The notes beneath the pieces were generated by a model. It did no database searches and was not told the DNA's origin. It saw only the letters and a program-made list of their open reading frames with translations. The position numbers were made by a program, and so were the translations under genes. A DNA stretch of 30,186 nucleotides, taken from a virus. Below, one piece after another: positions 14,320 through 22,252 of this stretch. Each line of letters starts with the position of its first letter. Within the stretch, counting starts at the first letter, position 1. The stretch spans positions 1-30,186 of IMG/VR virus record IMGVR_UViG_3300003789_000014; one strand, 5' to 3'.

Positions 14320-14880
14320 TTAAGGAACCGGGCCGCTCGAAACAGCGCCACCGGCTGTCACGCCGGCATGTTTGTGCGTGCCGAGCGCAATCGCGGTCCC
14401 GTCGCAATGCGCCACGATTTCGCCGGTGCACTGCAGCGTCGGCGCTTCGACACGCACGGCGCCGGTCGACACAAGAGTAATGGTTGCAGCGTTATAGATC
14501 TTAATCGGCAAATTCGCCGCATCGATCTCGAGCCCGGCCGCCGTGAGTTTCAAATAGGCGCCGCGCACATCGCCCATAGCCGCATCACCAGGCTGAAGGC
14601 CTTTCAACCGCGACTTGGGATCGACCACGCCGAGCACCACAGTGCGGGAGCGATCGCCGGAAATCGAAAGCGCCACAGCGTCGGCGCCCAGAGGCGGAAC
14701 GCCATAATGACCATAGGCGCCGCCCGCGAAAGCCGTGTCGTCCCTCAGCCCTTGCGAACCGCGTTCGCCGTAAGGACCGCGATCGATCTGCAACCGCAAC
14801 ACCGCGCCGCTATCGTCGACGCGCAGCACCTTGGCCATACCGACCAAGTGAGCGATGGCGCGGATCAACTTTTCCATCAT
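14320..14880 (-). CDS. baseplate spike protein, Mu gp45 / gpV-like, 186 aa
   Basis: Baseplate assembly protein V family, the puncturing tip of contractile tails. The N-terminal part (IRAIAHLVGMAKVLRVDDSGAVLRLQ) and ERGSQGLRDDTAFAGGAYGHYGVPPLGADAVAL-like OB-fold region match Mu gp45. The C-terminal part (AAGLEIDAANLPIKIYNAATITLVSTGAVRVEAPTLQ, described in part) is the repetitive beta-prism type ending in GTHKHAGV. The HKH motif suits an apical metal site like that in the Mu spike. Two adjacent ATGs (14880 and 14877) overlap the gpP-like stop; either is possible. Confidence 0.9.
   Translation of the reverse strand: MMEKLIRAIAHLVGMAKVLRVDDSGAVLRLQIDRGPYGERGSQGLRDDTAFAGGAYGHYGVPPLGADAVALSISGDRSRTVVLGVVDPKSRLKGLQPGDAAMGDVRGAYLKLTAAGLEIDAANLPIKIYNAATITLVSTGAVRVEAPTLQCTGEIVAHCDGTAIALGTHKHAGVTAGGAVSSGPVP
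14752..14770. repeat. palindromic word copy 2 (inside gp45-like gene)
   Basis: TTGCGAACCGCGTTCGCCG on the + strand. It contains the exact 16-mer CGAACCGCGTTCGCCG; the inner six bases of each arm pair perfectly around a 3-base loop. In the gp45-like protein it encodes GERGS, a different reading from the other genic copies, so the identity is at DNA level. Confidence 0.8.
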
Positions 14881-15941
14881 ACGATTCCCGCGACGACGGG
14901 TTGGAGCTGCACGGGTTGAGGCGCAAAAGCTGTGGGCGGGCCCAGCACCAGGTCGGCGTGCGTGCCCGACGCATCCAATCGATAGGTCACTTCGCTGATT
15001 AGCCAGGTGGCCTTGGCCAAGCGCAGCGACGGCAACGAAACCGGAGCAAGGGTGTTCGGCGTCCACAAAGCACCGTTCCCATCGCGCCAGCTATCGCAGG
15101 TGATTTGCGCAATCGATCCTCGCCCCGCGCGCCGCTGCGCTTCCCAAACGGCGCGGCGTTGAGCCAAATCGATACCACCTTGGACCGCTTCGCAAATGAT
15201 ATAGCGTTTGCGGTTGCGGCGAACGTTAGGGTCTTTGACTGTAGCGATCAAATTGCCGGCGTGCTGGTCGGCCGGGCCAGTAACGTCGCCAAACGTTTCC
15301 TGCGACGTTAAGAAACAATCGTACTCGCTGAAGCTTTCGTTGATGCTAAATGCCACCGACCCTGCTTCGACGTTTTGGCCTTCCACAAAGCCGCTGGCCG
15401 CAATTGTTGCGCCGACCGGACCAAGCCGAAGAGACCCATCAGCCAGTTCGTAAGCCAATAGCCCCTCGTAACGACAAATCTCTTCGATAATCTCCCACGC
15501 GCTTTGACCCAGCGTCAGATTGAACTGTGGAATGACTTTGCCCGGATCGCCCACGGTCGTGACTTTAATGCCGTAGGCCGACGCCAATTTTTCGGCGATC
15601 GCCTGGACGTTGGCGCCTGCGATTTGGCCGCCGGGCCATTCCGCCGACGCATCGACCAAATCTTGCCCTTTGCCTCGGCCTGACAAAGTTAATCGGTAGC
15701 CCGTCGCCGTGTAAGACGGCGTCAAGCGGTCGACATAACCGGTCACGACCACATCATCGCCCAACAACACCTGACACGCGTCGCCCGGCCGGCCAGTCAC
15801 CTGGGCGAGCGTGGCGGGGTCTTTGTCCGTCAAGGCGATTGTGAAATCGCTGGGAAAACGCTCGATACCGCGCGTCACGCGGATATCCGTCCAGCCGGAA
15901 ATCACGACGCCGCCGACTTTCAATTTGAGCTCGTCGGTCAT
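14877..15941 (-). CDS. baseplate hub protein, Mu gpP (gp44)-like, 354 aa
   Basis: Phage tail protein gpP family, the hub that bridges tail tube and spike. Typical features are the N-terminal DELKLKVGGVVISGWTDIRVTRGIERFPSDF, the early PGDACQVLLGDDVVVTGYVD segment and the middle QSAWEIIEEICRYEGLLAYELADGSLRLG (all described in part). Length matches the family. Its start overlaps the stop of the upstream circularisation gene by ATGA and its stop overlaps the spike gene, so the three are coupled. Confidence 0.92.
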   Translation of the reverse strand: MTDELKLKVGGVVISGWTDIRVTRGIERFPSDFTIALTDKDPATLAQVTGRPGDACQVLLGDDVVVTGYVDRLTPSYTATGYRLTLSGRGKGQDLVDASAEWPGGQIAGANVQAIAEKLASAYGIKVTTVGDPGKVIPQFNLTLGQSAWEIIEEICRYEGLLAYELADGSLRLGPVGATIAASGFVEGQNVEAGSVAFSINESFSEYDCFLTSQETFGDVTGPADQHAGNLIATVKDPNVRRNRKRYIICEAVQGGIDLAQRRAVWEAQRRAGRGSIAQITCDSWRDGNGALWTPNTLAPVSLPSLRLAKATWLISEVTYRLDASGTHADLVLGPPTAFAPQPVQLQPVVAGIV

Positions 15942-17251
15942 GCGGCCAGCGCCCTGAATGCCGTCGGCATGAACAGTGGATGGATTGGATCCGCCTCGGT
16001 GACCAATTGCTCGGCGCGGTTCGGGTCGCGATAAAGCCGCTGGGCCAGAGCTAACGCGGGAATAGGTTCCGGAAGCGTCACAGTCCGGAGCGGCGCAAGT
16101 TTAGCGCCGCGCTGGGTCAGGTCCTGCAGGGCGGCGCTGCTGAGGGCGCGAAGCGCCTTGTAACTGTCCGCTCGACCCGCGTCGGCGGCGGCGATCAGGG
16201 CGGCGTCGAGGGCGGCGGAGACGGCGGCTTTGACCGTGGCGGCGTCGTCATAGGAAGACGGTTCATAGACCGCTGTGGCGCGCACCAACGCCGTCGCCGC
16301 CGTGGTGCGCAGCAAGTCTCCGAACACGGCGGCGAACGCGGTTCGTTCAGGCGGTCGAACCGATGTAAGCGTCAAAAGCACCCGCACTCGGTCCGAAGGA
16401 TCCGCTGCGGCCCCGGCCAGGGCGCCGATCCAGCCCCGCACCGCCGCCGCCAAGGCGGAAGCGCCGGCGCCGCCGCCGAGGGCGCCGAGCGCCGTCTCGA
16501 CCGCACTTTCAGCATCGCCTACTACGGCGCGAGCCGTCGCCGACGCTCCAATCAGATCGCCAATTGTCGCGGCCGTTTCATAAAGCGCCGGGATTTGCGC
16601 CAGAAATCCCAAAGTCCGGCCGGCGGCATACCGACCATTGGAGCCCGCCAAATCGGTGACTAGTCCGTAGATCGCCGTAGCGTCTTTGACCAGCGCCCGA
16701 ATTTCCTTGGTCCACGCCTTGACCGCCGCCAGGGGATCGGTGTTGTCATTTGACAAAGCATCGGCGCTTTCGACATCGAAATCATCGCTAATAGCGAGGT
16801 CGGCGTCATCGGCGGCAGCGACGGCAGCGGCAGGCGTGGCCGTGGTGACGTTTGGAAATACCCGATCACCGCTTTCATAAGCCGTAAGGTTAAATTCGAA
16901 ATACTGGCCGGCGTCCCAACGCTCTTCGACCGACCAGGTGTCCAACGCGACAGTCAGATCGCCATAAGTCGGATGGATCAGTTGCGCCGATCCTTCGGCC
17001 TCCACCGCCGCCACGAACCGTTCGCGCTGGGCGATGACGTCGCCGCCGCCATAGACGGCGCTATCGGTGATCAGGAACCCTCTGATCGTGAACACCCGCG
17101 CGCGGCGACCCATGTCTTGCGCCCAGGGATTATCGCGGAATGGGTATTCATGCAGCGCCAGCCGGCGCCCAAAACGCGCCTCCGCATTAAGCACAGCGAA
17201 CGGCACGCCTCGGAACGAGGCCGGCCGCAACCGGTCGGTCCAAGCGCTCAT
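15938..17251 (-). CDS. tail/DNA circularisation protein, Mu gpN (gp43)-like, 437 aa
   Basis: The N-terminal ~130 residues match the DNA circularisation N-terminal domain family: RPASFRGVPFAVLNAEARFGRR, HEYPFRDNPWAQDMGRRARVFTIRGFLI and YGDLTVALDTWSVEERWDAGQYFEFNLTAYES, described in part. In Mu the homologous protein is a baseplate/tail component. The C-terminal part is long, alanine-rich and helical, as in the family. It lies between the tape measure and gpP genes with one- and four-base overlaps. A copy of the recurrent palindrome lies inside it at 16330-16348. Confidence 0.88.
   Translation of the reverse strand: MSAWTDRLRPASFRGVPFAVLNAEARFGRRLALHEYPFRDNPWAQDMGRRARVFTIRGFLITDSAVYGGGDVIAQRERFVAAVEAEGSAQLIHPTYGDLTVALDTWSVEERWDAGQYFEFNLTAYESGDRVFPNVTTATPAAAVAAADDADLAISDDFDVESADALSNDNTDPLAAVKAWTKEIRALVKDATAIYGLVTDLAGSNGRYAAGRTLGFLAQIPALYETAATIGDLIGASATARAVVGDAESAVETALGALGGGAGASALAAAVRGWIGALAGAAADPSDRVRVLLTLTSVRPPERTAFAAVFGDLLRTTAATALVRATAVYEPSSYDDAATVKAAVSAALDAALIAAADAGRADSYKALRALSSAALQDLTQRGAKLAPLRTVTLPEPIPALALAQRLYRDPNRAEQLVTEADPIHPLFMPTAFRALAA
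16330..16348. repeat. palindromic word copy 3 (inside gpN-like gene)
   Basis: CGGCGAACGCGGTTCGTTC on the + strand. Its complement holds the exact 16-mer CGAACCGCGTTCGCCG. Five inner base pairs per arm are perfect and two more are G-U. The protein reading here is RTAFA, unlike the other genic copies. Confidence 0.8.
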
Positions 17252-18792
17252 CAGGATCTCGGAATGTCAGGGAAGGCGTGTTCGATTTTGATTTTCGTGG
17301 TCACGTCCGGACCGCCGGCGGTTTGAACGCCGGTTCCAGGCGGCGCGTTCTTGAATTGGACGTTGACATCCAATCGAGCACCTTCCGCCGCGCGACGCAT
17401 GCTTTCCTGCGGATCGCCGTGACGTTCAAACAGCTCGGAAATGACGAACGCAGCGTTGGCGCCGGTCATGGCTTGATCCAGCTTTTGACCAGCGTTTCGT
17501 TCATTGCCCTGGCGCAGTTCATAATTGGCGAACGCCATCTGTTCGCGGCCGGCCGCTAAGGGGTCTTTCGTGTCGGTCATGGGGTGGCCGGCCCATGCTT
17601 TAAACGCCGCTTGCCGGTCCTTATCCCATTGAAACAACCCATAATGCTGCCCGTTACGCGCGAACGGGTTTAGGCTCGATTCATGTTCGGCGTTGGCGAG
17701 CAGGCCTGCCGCCTGCGCCTGGTTCCAACCCGCTCCTTGGAAAAAACCTTGAAACCCAGCGCGGTCGACGCGCTTTACTCCGGCAGTCTGATTGGCCCCG
17801 TATCGAACGCCGGGCGCTGCAGGCGCAGGCGGCGCACTCGGTTTGGAACCGCCCAAGCCCAAAGCGTGAAAAAGATCGCCCCACATATCGTTGACCGAAT
17901 GCGTGGTCAGATAATCTGCACCTTTGATTGCCGGGAGCGCCCACGGGATGACGAACTTTTCAGTTAAATCCTGTTTCATTTTTCTCCATTGAGCGTCCAG
18001 GTCGACGATTTCCGATTTCCAGCGCCGCGCGTCCGAAATTTCTTGATCGGTCATGGCCGTGTTGGCTTCTGCCGTTTTTCGGATCGCCGCCGCCAAACCT
18101 TGAGGGCCGTCCTGTAACGCGGGCAACAAGGCGTCCAACCCAAATTGACGCGCCACCAACCCTGCGCTTTGCGCATTATTTTGGCGCGCCACAACGGCGG
18201 AGACGTCTAACAGGGCTTGGCGGTAATCGAGCGCGCCGTCCGCGCCGCGCTTAAATTGTAGATGGGTTTGGTTCATAAACGCTTTAAGGGCGTTGTTGCG
18301 GCCAAAGTCGGCGTCGTTGATGGCTTCGCCAAACCCGGTCAAAGCCGATGTCGCGGTGCTTTGATCGATCCCGTATTTTGACAAAGCGACGCCGAGACTT
18401 GTGACATCGCGCACCGAAGCACCCATGCGCCGCGATACGTTGAACGTATTCACGCCCAGATCGGAAAACTTGTTTCCCGCGTCGATCATTTCTTTGACCG
18501 CAAGACCGAGCGCTGCGCTGATGGAGCCCGCGCCCAGCGCTACGGCGCCAAACCCGACATTGGCCAACTCTGCCGATCCGGCCGCCTCAGCAAAGGCGCC
18601 ACGGGCGGTCATGAGCGACTTGGCCGCGTCGCCCAAATCGCCGCCGATGTTGAACGCGTTCGATCCGCCGGCCAGCTTGCCTGTGGCCTTACCTAGGCTG
18701 GCGCCCAGCGCATCGACCTTTTTATTGATCGACTTAAACGCCGCCGCCGTTTTGTCTTCAGCGGTAATGGGAAGACGAAACGGATTAGACAT
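17251..18792 (-). CDS. short tail tape measure protein with C-terminal phage-tail lysozyme domain, 513 aa
   Basis: Determines tail length and probably helps penetrate the cell wall. The N-terminal ~300 residues are helical with glycine/alanine-rich hydrophobic stretches (FGAVALGAGSISAALGLAV), as in short tape measures. The LGVALSKYGID..T.ALTGFGEAI segment is typical of Mu-like phage tape measures. After a proline-rich hinge (residues 319-328), residues 340-475 match the phage tail lysozyme fold: FFQGAGWNQAQAAGLLANAEHES, then NGQHYGLFQWDKDRQ. The catalytic glutamate is probably E371. Mu gp42 is not known to carry such a domain. By the usual ruler relation the tail would be fairly short. The start shares a base with the upstream stop. 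Confidence 0.88.
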   Translation of the reverse strand: MSNPFRLPITAEDKTAAAFKSINKKVDALGASLGKATGKLAGGSNAFNIGGDLGDAAKSLMTARGAFAEAAGSAELANVGFGAVALGAGSISAALGLAVKEMIDAGNKFSDLGVNTFNVSRRMGASVRDVTSLGVALSKYGIDQSTATSALTGFGEAINDADFGRNNALKAFMNQTHLQFKRGADGALDYRQALLDVSAVVARQNNAQSAGLVARQFGLDALLPALQDGPQGLAAAIRKTAEANTAMTDQEISDARRWKSEIVDLDAQWRKMKQDLTEKFVIPWALPAIKGADYLTTHSVNDMWGDLFHALGLGGSKPSAPPAPAAPGVRYGANQTAGVKRVDRAGFQGFFQGAGWNQAQAAGLLANAEHESSLNPFARNGQHYGLFQWDKDRQAAFKAWAGHPMTDTKDPLAAGREQMAFANYELRQGNERNAGQKLDQAMTGANAAFVISELFERHGDPQESMRRAAEGARLDVNVQFKNAPPGTGVQTAGGPDVTTKIKIEHAFPDIPRS

Positions 18793-19216
18793 CAGCTTTT
18801 CTTTCGGGCTTTTTGTGCGGCGCGCATGGCCTCAAACCAAAAATCGAGTTCAGACCACGTCAGCGCCCAGAGCTCGCGCGGAGCCCAACCGTAGAACAAT
18901 GCAAGGGCGGCTAAGCGACCGGGCCAGTCGCTGGGCCGCCGTTTGTAAAAGACAATAAATAATCGACAGCCCTGCGAAATTCGCGGGCAGGCAATTGTCT
19001 CACACACGACAACGGCCAACCGGCGACGACGTGAATCGCAAATTCGCCAAAATCATCAGTGCGCTTGGCGATAGCCATTAATTGGCCGGCGGTCGGTTCT
19101 TGCAGATCAAGGCTGCTGTAATCGTTTCCGCCCGGGTTTTTGATCGGCGAGCGCAGCGGAATGGACAGGGTGTCCGGCAGCGCCATCATGGCGTCTACTT
19201 GCTTATCGGTCATCAT
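18792..19216 (-). CDS. frameshifted tail assembly chaperone (long form, about 141 aa)
   Basis: The 51-codon frame downstream of the short chaperone (YKRRPSDWPGRLAALALFYGWAPRELWALTWSELDFW, described in part) resembles the small GpE/Mu gp41-type extension with its YGW and LTWSELDFW pattern. It ends one base into the tape measure start. It has no good start of its own: only a TTG at 19017-19019 without ribosome binding site. It lies -1 relative to the short gene. Slippage at TTTT (18950-18947 on the - strand) would join residue F90 to Y, giving about 141 residues. Frameshifting here is conserved in long-tailed phages; the exact site is inferred. Confidence 0.7.
18911..19216 (-). CDS. tail assembly chaperone, Mu gp41 / gpE-like, short form, 101 aa
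   Basis: Helper that binds the tape measure during tail assembly and is not in the virion. The N-terminal part is IPLRSPI..GGNDYSSLDLQEPTAGQL, followed by KRTDDFGEFAIHVVAG..C..LPAREF..AVDYLLSF. This is the tail assembly chaperone pattern of the Mu gp41 / lambda-like E family. The gene lies between tube and tape measure, exactly where these occur. The first of two ATGs (19216) is four bases after the tube stop, with GGAG about ten bases upstream. Confidence 0.85.
   Translation of the reverse strand: MMTDKQVDAMMALPDTLSIPLRSPIKNPGGNDYSSLDLQEPTAGQLMAIAKRTDDFGEFAIHVVAGWPLSCVRQLPAREFRRAVDYLLSFTNGGPATGPVA
18947..18950 (-). promoter_or_regulatory. candidate -1 ribosomal slippage site (TTTT)
   Basis: On the coding strand the run is TCT TTT ACA in the short-form frame; moving back one base gives TTT TAC AAA, the extension frame. 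The P-site phenylalanine tRNA re-pairs perfectly, while the A-site does not, so it is weaker than a standard XXXYYYZ heptamer. It is the best site in the overlap before the zero-frame TAG at 18911-18913. Confidence 0.45.
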
Positions 19217-19220
19217 GGGA

Positions 19221-19583
19221 TCAATTCTCCGAAACGTCGAGGCCTTCGAACTTCAATTCGAATTCGCCCTCTTCGGTGTTTACTTCTTGGTTATCGACGG
19301 TCCACATGTTGCGACCAACGATCACTTTGCCGTTGGCCAGCTCGGCCACGACCGTAACATCGTCCCAGTCGTTAACATCGCCGAGGCTAAGGCCGGAGCT
19401 GTCACGGATCGTGGCGGAAATCATGCCCGCCAGCGGTTTGATTTTTTTACCGTGAACGTCGTCTTGACCCGTCTGGGTCTCTCTGACGACACCCGACACA
19501 CGGTAAGTCAGCGCTTTGACGACGGGTATCGCCCTGCCGTCCACGGTGAGGGTTGCGACGCCGGAATTGAGGTTGTCGGCCAT
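19221..19583 (-). CDS. tail tube protein, Mu gpM (gp40)-like, 120 aa
   Basis: Inner tube of the contractile tail. NLNSGVATLTVDGRAIPVV at the start, then SGVVRETQTGQDDVHGKK, SATIRDSSGLSLGDVNDW and ANGKVIVGRNMW are characteristic of the Mu-type tail tube family. The length (about 120) is typical. It is 13 bases downstream of the sheath gene and four bases upstream of the chaperone gene. Confidence 0.93.
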   Translation of the reverse strand: MADNLNSGVATLTVDGRAIPVVKALTYRVSGVVRETQTGQDDVHGKKIKPLAGMISATIRDSSGLSLGDVNDWDDVTVVAELANGKVIVGRNMWTVDNQEVNTEEGEFELKFEGLDVSEN

Positions 19584-19595
19584 GGCGGCGCGCTC

Positions 19596-21086
19596 CTATT
19601 GCAGGCGGAATTGAAGAAGAAGGGCGAGCTGACGCAGCTGACCGATCAAGGTCCCTGGCCAGAGCACGTCCAGCCGGTTGGGGTTTGTGCTGTTGCGCTG
19701 AACAACGATGTTGGCGGCGAACACAGCAGCGTCTTGCACCAAGCCATCGGATTCCATGGCGCGGTACTCTGCGATCAGAGCACCTCGCACGACTTTCGGC
19801 GTTACAATCGCCGAGCCCGGCGCGATCCGCGCACCGTCGCTCGCCAGCTTGACCCGCGCGAACTTAGACGTGATGACGGCCGCCAGACGTCGCAACACAG
19901 CTGCAATGGTGAACAGCGTCTCCACCTCCAGCAAGCTGTTGTCCGGTTGGCCAAATGCGTTCTTTTGATAAGTCGTGATCAGGTTTTCGATCGCGACCAC
20001 GCCGCCCTGCTGGACGGTAAAGGTGGAAATCCCGTCGTAGAGCAAGGCGTTGCGCTGGCTGAGCGTAAAGCGCGACGTCAACGGCGGCGGAAGCACGCCC
20101 GGAATCGTCACGGTCTGCAGCGGTAGCGCCGGATCGGCCCGCAGACTTGCCGCCGCCGCGCCCGCCACAGCCGCCGCCCATACGAAGGCGGGCGTCGGAC
20201 TGTCGTAGACGCCGAGCGCGGTCGAGTGCGGATCGTTCTGCGTCACGCCGAAGGTGGCGAGGCCCGCATAGCTGGCGCGCTTGGCCGTGAACACGTGGCC
20301 ATAGATCTGCACCTGCCAGCTCCATCGACCGGTTTGGTCGTTGAGCAAGGCGGTGAACGCCGCCAGCGAGGTCGAGTCCGTATAGGGCGACACGATGAAG
20401 TCGAACGGTTTGTCGTGAAGATTGGTAAGAAGGTTTGTGAGCACGGGATTGGTGGCGCCGCCGGCCATGGCCGTGAGCGTCACCGTGATCCCTGCGGGCG
20501 TCGCCTCGCCGCCGGCGGCGTTGCGATAGTTCATGCGAAGGTCAATGTCGTTGCCGCATTCGCCCGCGTTCTTGGCCGTCAGGTTGACCTTGGCCGTGTT
20601 CGCCCCATCGACCGCTGCGGTTACCGGCAGGTCGCTGTTGGCCGCAATGGCCGCCGCCAGCGCCGTCGCCAACGAAGCCGCCGTGGCGCCCGACAGCACC
20701 GGGATTTGCACCCGGCCGCCGGCGACATAGAGGTTGATCGTTCCCGCCGCCGTAGCCGGCCCGGCAAACAGCACCGAGCCCGTGGCCGCGACGCCCGCGC
20801 CATTGTCGGCCAGCGGCCCCAACCAGACTTCGCCGTAAGGATCCGCGCCGATATAGGCGGCGGCCATAAGGGCCAGGATCGAGCCCGCGCCGCCCTGGGC
20901 CTTGGCGTCGGCGATCCCCTGGCAGAGCACCGGGGTGTCCGCGACGCCAGTCCCGCCGGACGCGATCTGGCCGACGATCAACGCGCGCTGGCTGGCCTGG
21001 GCGGTGTTCGCTTGGCTGGCATCCACTTCCGCATAGAACAGCGGCGTGCGCAGGTTCTGCGGGATGTTCTTGAACGGAATCGTCAT
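19596..21086 (-). CDS. contractile tail sheath protein, Mu gpL (gp39)-like, 496 aa
   Basis: Main sheath subunit. The N-terminus (IPFKNIPQNLRTPLFYAEVDASQANT) and LIVGQIASGGTG..DTPVLCQGIADAKAQGGAGSILALMAAAY match the Mu-type sheath (described in part). So do the C-terminal segments RNALLYDGISTFTVQQGGVVAIENLITTY and IAEYRAMESDGLVQD. Length is normal for the family. Its presence shows the phage has a contractile (myovirus) tail. It follows DUF2635 by eight bases. Confidence 0.95.
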   Translation of the reverse strand: MTIPFKNIPQNLRTPLFYAEVDASQANTAQASQRALIVGQIASGGTGVADTPVLCQGIADAKAQGGAGSILALMAAAYIGADPYGEVWLGPLADNGAGVAATGSVLFAGPATAAGTINLYVAGGRVQIPVLSGATAASLATALAAAIAANSDLPVTAAVDGANTAKVNLTAKNAGECGNDIDLRMNYRNAAGGEATPAGITVTLTAMAGGATNPVLTNLLTNLHDKPFDFIVSPYTDSTSLAAFTALLNDQTGRWSWQVQIYGHVFTAKRASYAGLATFGVTQNDPHSTALGVYDSPTPAFVWAAAVAGAAAASLRADPALPLQTVTIPGVLPPPLTSRFTLSQRNALLYDGISTFTVQQGGVVAIENLITTYQKNAFGQPDNSLLEVETLFTIAAVLRRLAAVITSKFARVKLASDGARIAPGSAIVTPKVVRGALIAEYRAMESDGLVQDAAVFAANIVVQRNSTNPNRLDVLWPGTLIGQLRQLALLLQFRLQ

Positions 21087-21094
21087 GACGGCGC

Positions 21095-21271
21095 TCAGCC
21101 CTTCGCTTTAGCGGCGGGCTTGGCGTCCGGAACGACCACCAGGTCGCCGTCCCGCACCAGGCGCGCGATGGAAAGATCGGTCGGATCGGCGGCGAAGCCT
21201 TCCGCCGGGATGACGAGCTTGGTCCGAGGATCGCGCACGTGCGCCCCGGGCGGCGAAGGTTTGACCCACAT
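21095..21271 (-). CDS. DUF2635 protein, Mu gp38-like, 58 aa
   Basis: Small protein encoded just before the sheath in Mu-type tails; function not established. The ATG at 21271 gives MWVKPSPPGAHVRDPRT, the family start (VKPA.G..VRDP.t), followed by LVIPAEGF and a lysine/alanine-rich tail. A longer frame to 21469 is shadow of the upstream gene. It is ten bases downstream of the gp37-like stop. Confidence 0.85.
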   Translation of the reverse strand: MWVKPSPPGAHVRDPRTKLVIPAEGFAADPTDLSIARLVRDGDLVVVPDAKPAAKAKG

Positions 21272-21281
21272 GGGGCGACTC

Positions 21282-21902
21282 CTATTCGGGAAGGATGATG
21301 TCGAGGGCCTGGGGGAAGGCCGGCGCGTCGGTAATGCCGGCTTCGGTGTCGTCAAGGATGGGCGCGGCGGCCTCGTCAAGGATCGGCAAACCGCTCGGCG
21401 TAATGGTGATTTCGGACAGGGTGTCCGATGCGATCGGCGCGAAGTCTTCCCAGCCCTGGTAGAACTCAAGCCCGAGATCGATCACCATTTGGCCGAATTG
21501 CTTGGCGCCTTCAGCGTCGAACATCATCTGGCTGGTGACAGTCGGATATTGCTGGATCAGGCCCATCAACGCCGGCGCGCCGATCAAGGCCATTTCGATC
21601 TGGCGCTGGAGCGCCCATAGCGCGGTTTCGTTTGATCCGGCCGCAGCGTCGTCCGTGGACGCCAAGGATGACACGCGCGCGGAAATTCTGACCGTCGCTG
21701 TGGTGGTGAAACTCAGCCCAGCGCGTCCCTGCGAGACTTTTTGTTCATTTGGCGCCGAAACGAAGAGAACCGGATATTGCTGCCGGTTCCAACTGGGCCA
21801 ATCGCGCGGCGCATAGACTCGTTTGTTGGCGTCCGTCGCGCCGTTATCGCCGGCCGCCAGCAAGGCGACGACAACGTCTACCAGGTCCGGCGTGCGGGTC
21901 AC
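21282..21902 (-). CDS. tail terminator / neck protein in Mu gp37 position, 206 aa
   Basis: First gene of the Mu-type tail block. RVYAPRDWPSWNRQQYPVLFVSAPNEQKVSQGRAGLSFTTTATVRISARV (described in part) resembles the minor tail / tail terminator family that caps the tube before head joining. These typically have a PRdWP...P.ilV..p.E segment, a G...FtTT..l.i..R strand and later a D.EG.....Q....L..EFYQ strand. The last ~50 residues (ILDEAAAPILDDTEAG) are an acidic tail. The gene overlaps the FII-like gene by four bases, so it marks the head/tail module junction. Confidence 0.7.
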   Translation of the reverse strand: MTRTPDLVDVVVALLAAGDNGATDANKRVYAPRDWPSWNRQQYPVLFVSAPNEQKVSQGRAGLSFTTTATVRISARVSSLASTDDAAAGSNETALWALQRQIEMALIGAPALMGLIQQYPTVTSQMMFDAEGAKQFGQMVIDLGLEFYQGWEDFAPIASDTLSEITITPSGLPILDEAAAPILDDTEAGITDAPAFPQALDIILPE

Positions 21903-22246
21903 GGTGCGGTCTCGTTCAACTCGAGCACGGCGTGGCCATGGCTGTCAGGGCGGACATCGTTGACGAGGTAAGTTTTCCCATTGCGGGGAATAAAAACTTT
22001 ATCGTTCGGCGCGGGGGGCGTGGCGAAAAGAGAGAGACGCACGCCAAGCGTCGGGTCTGTGGTGGCGAAGCCGGGGGCGCCGTCATCCAGCAACACGCGG
22101 GTCTGATAACCGTCGTCGAACACCGCGTCTTGCAAGGCGAACGGTGCACCACCCTGCGGCGTGTACATCGGCAAGCCGACCGTTTCGTCTTCGCCGAACA
22201 CGGCCATCAACGGGCCGAGCACGGCCTGGTCCCAGTCGATGGCCAT
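21899..22246 (-). CDS. head-tail joining protein, lambda gpFII-like, 115 aa
   Basis: Probable head-completion protein that forms the tail attachment surface. At 115 residues it is the size of lambda FII (117). GGAPFALQDAVFDDGYQ and GKTYLVNDVRPDSHGHAVLEL recall the FII pattern (exposed N-terminus, AVFDd.., then V..v.pD..G...L.L near the end). It lies in the same position: after the capsid-proximal genes and before the tail terminator. Overlaps the next gene by ATGA. The match is from memory of the family rather than alignment. Confidence 0.7.
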   Translation of the reverse strand: MAIDWDQAVLGPLMAVFGEDETVGLPMYTPQGGAPFALQDAVFDDGYQTRVLLDDGAPGFATTDPTLGVRLSLFATPPAPNDKVFIPRNGKTYLVNDVRPDSHGHAVLELNETAP

Positions 22247-22252
22247 GGGAGG

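Noticed and set aside
14320-15066. Longer gp45-like protein starting at 15066
   Set aside because: The added N-terminus lies inside the gpP-like gene and is not family-like; the ATGATG at 14875-14880 overlapping the gpP stop is the natural start.
18792-19019. Independent 75-codon gene downstream of the tail assembly chaperone
   Set aside because: Its only start is a TTG inside the upstream gene without a ribosome binding site; the -1 frameshift reading explains the frame better.
20226-21620. Long + strand open frame (464 codons) opposite sheath, DUF2635 and gp37-like genes
   Set aside because: It spans three well-supported - strand genes, has arginine/glycine/histidine-rich shadow composition, and matches no family.
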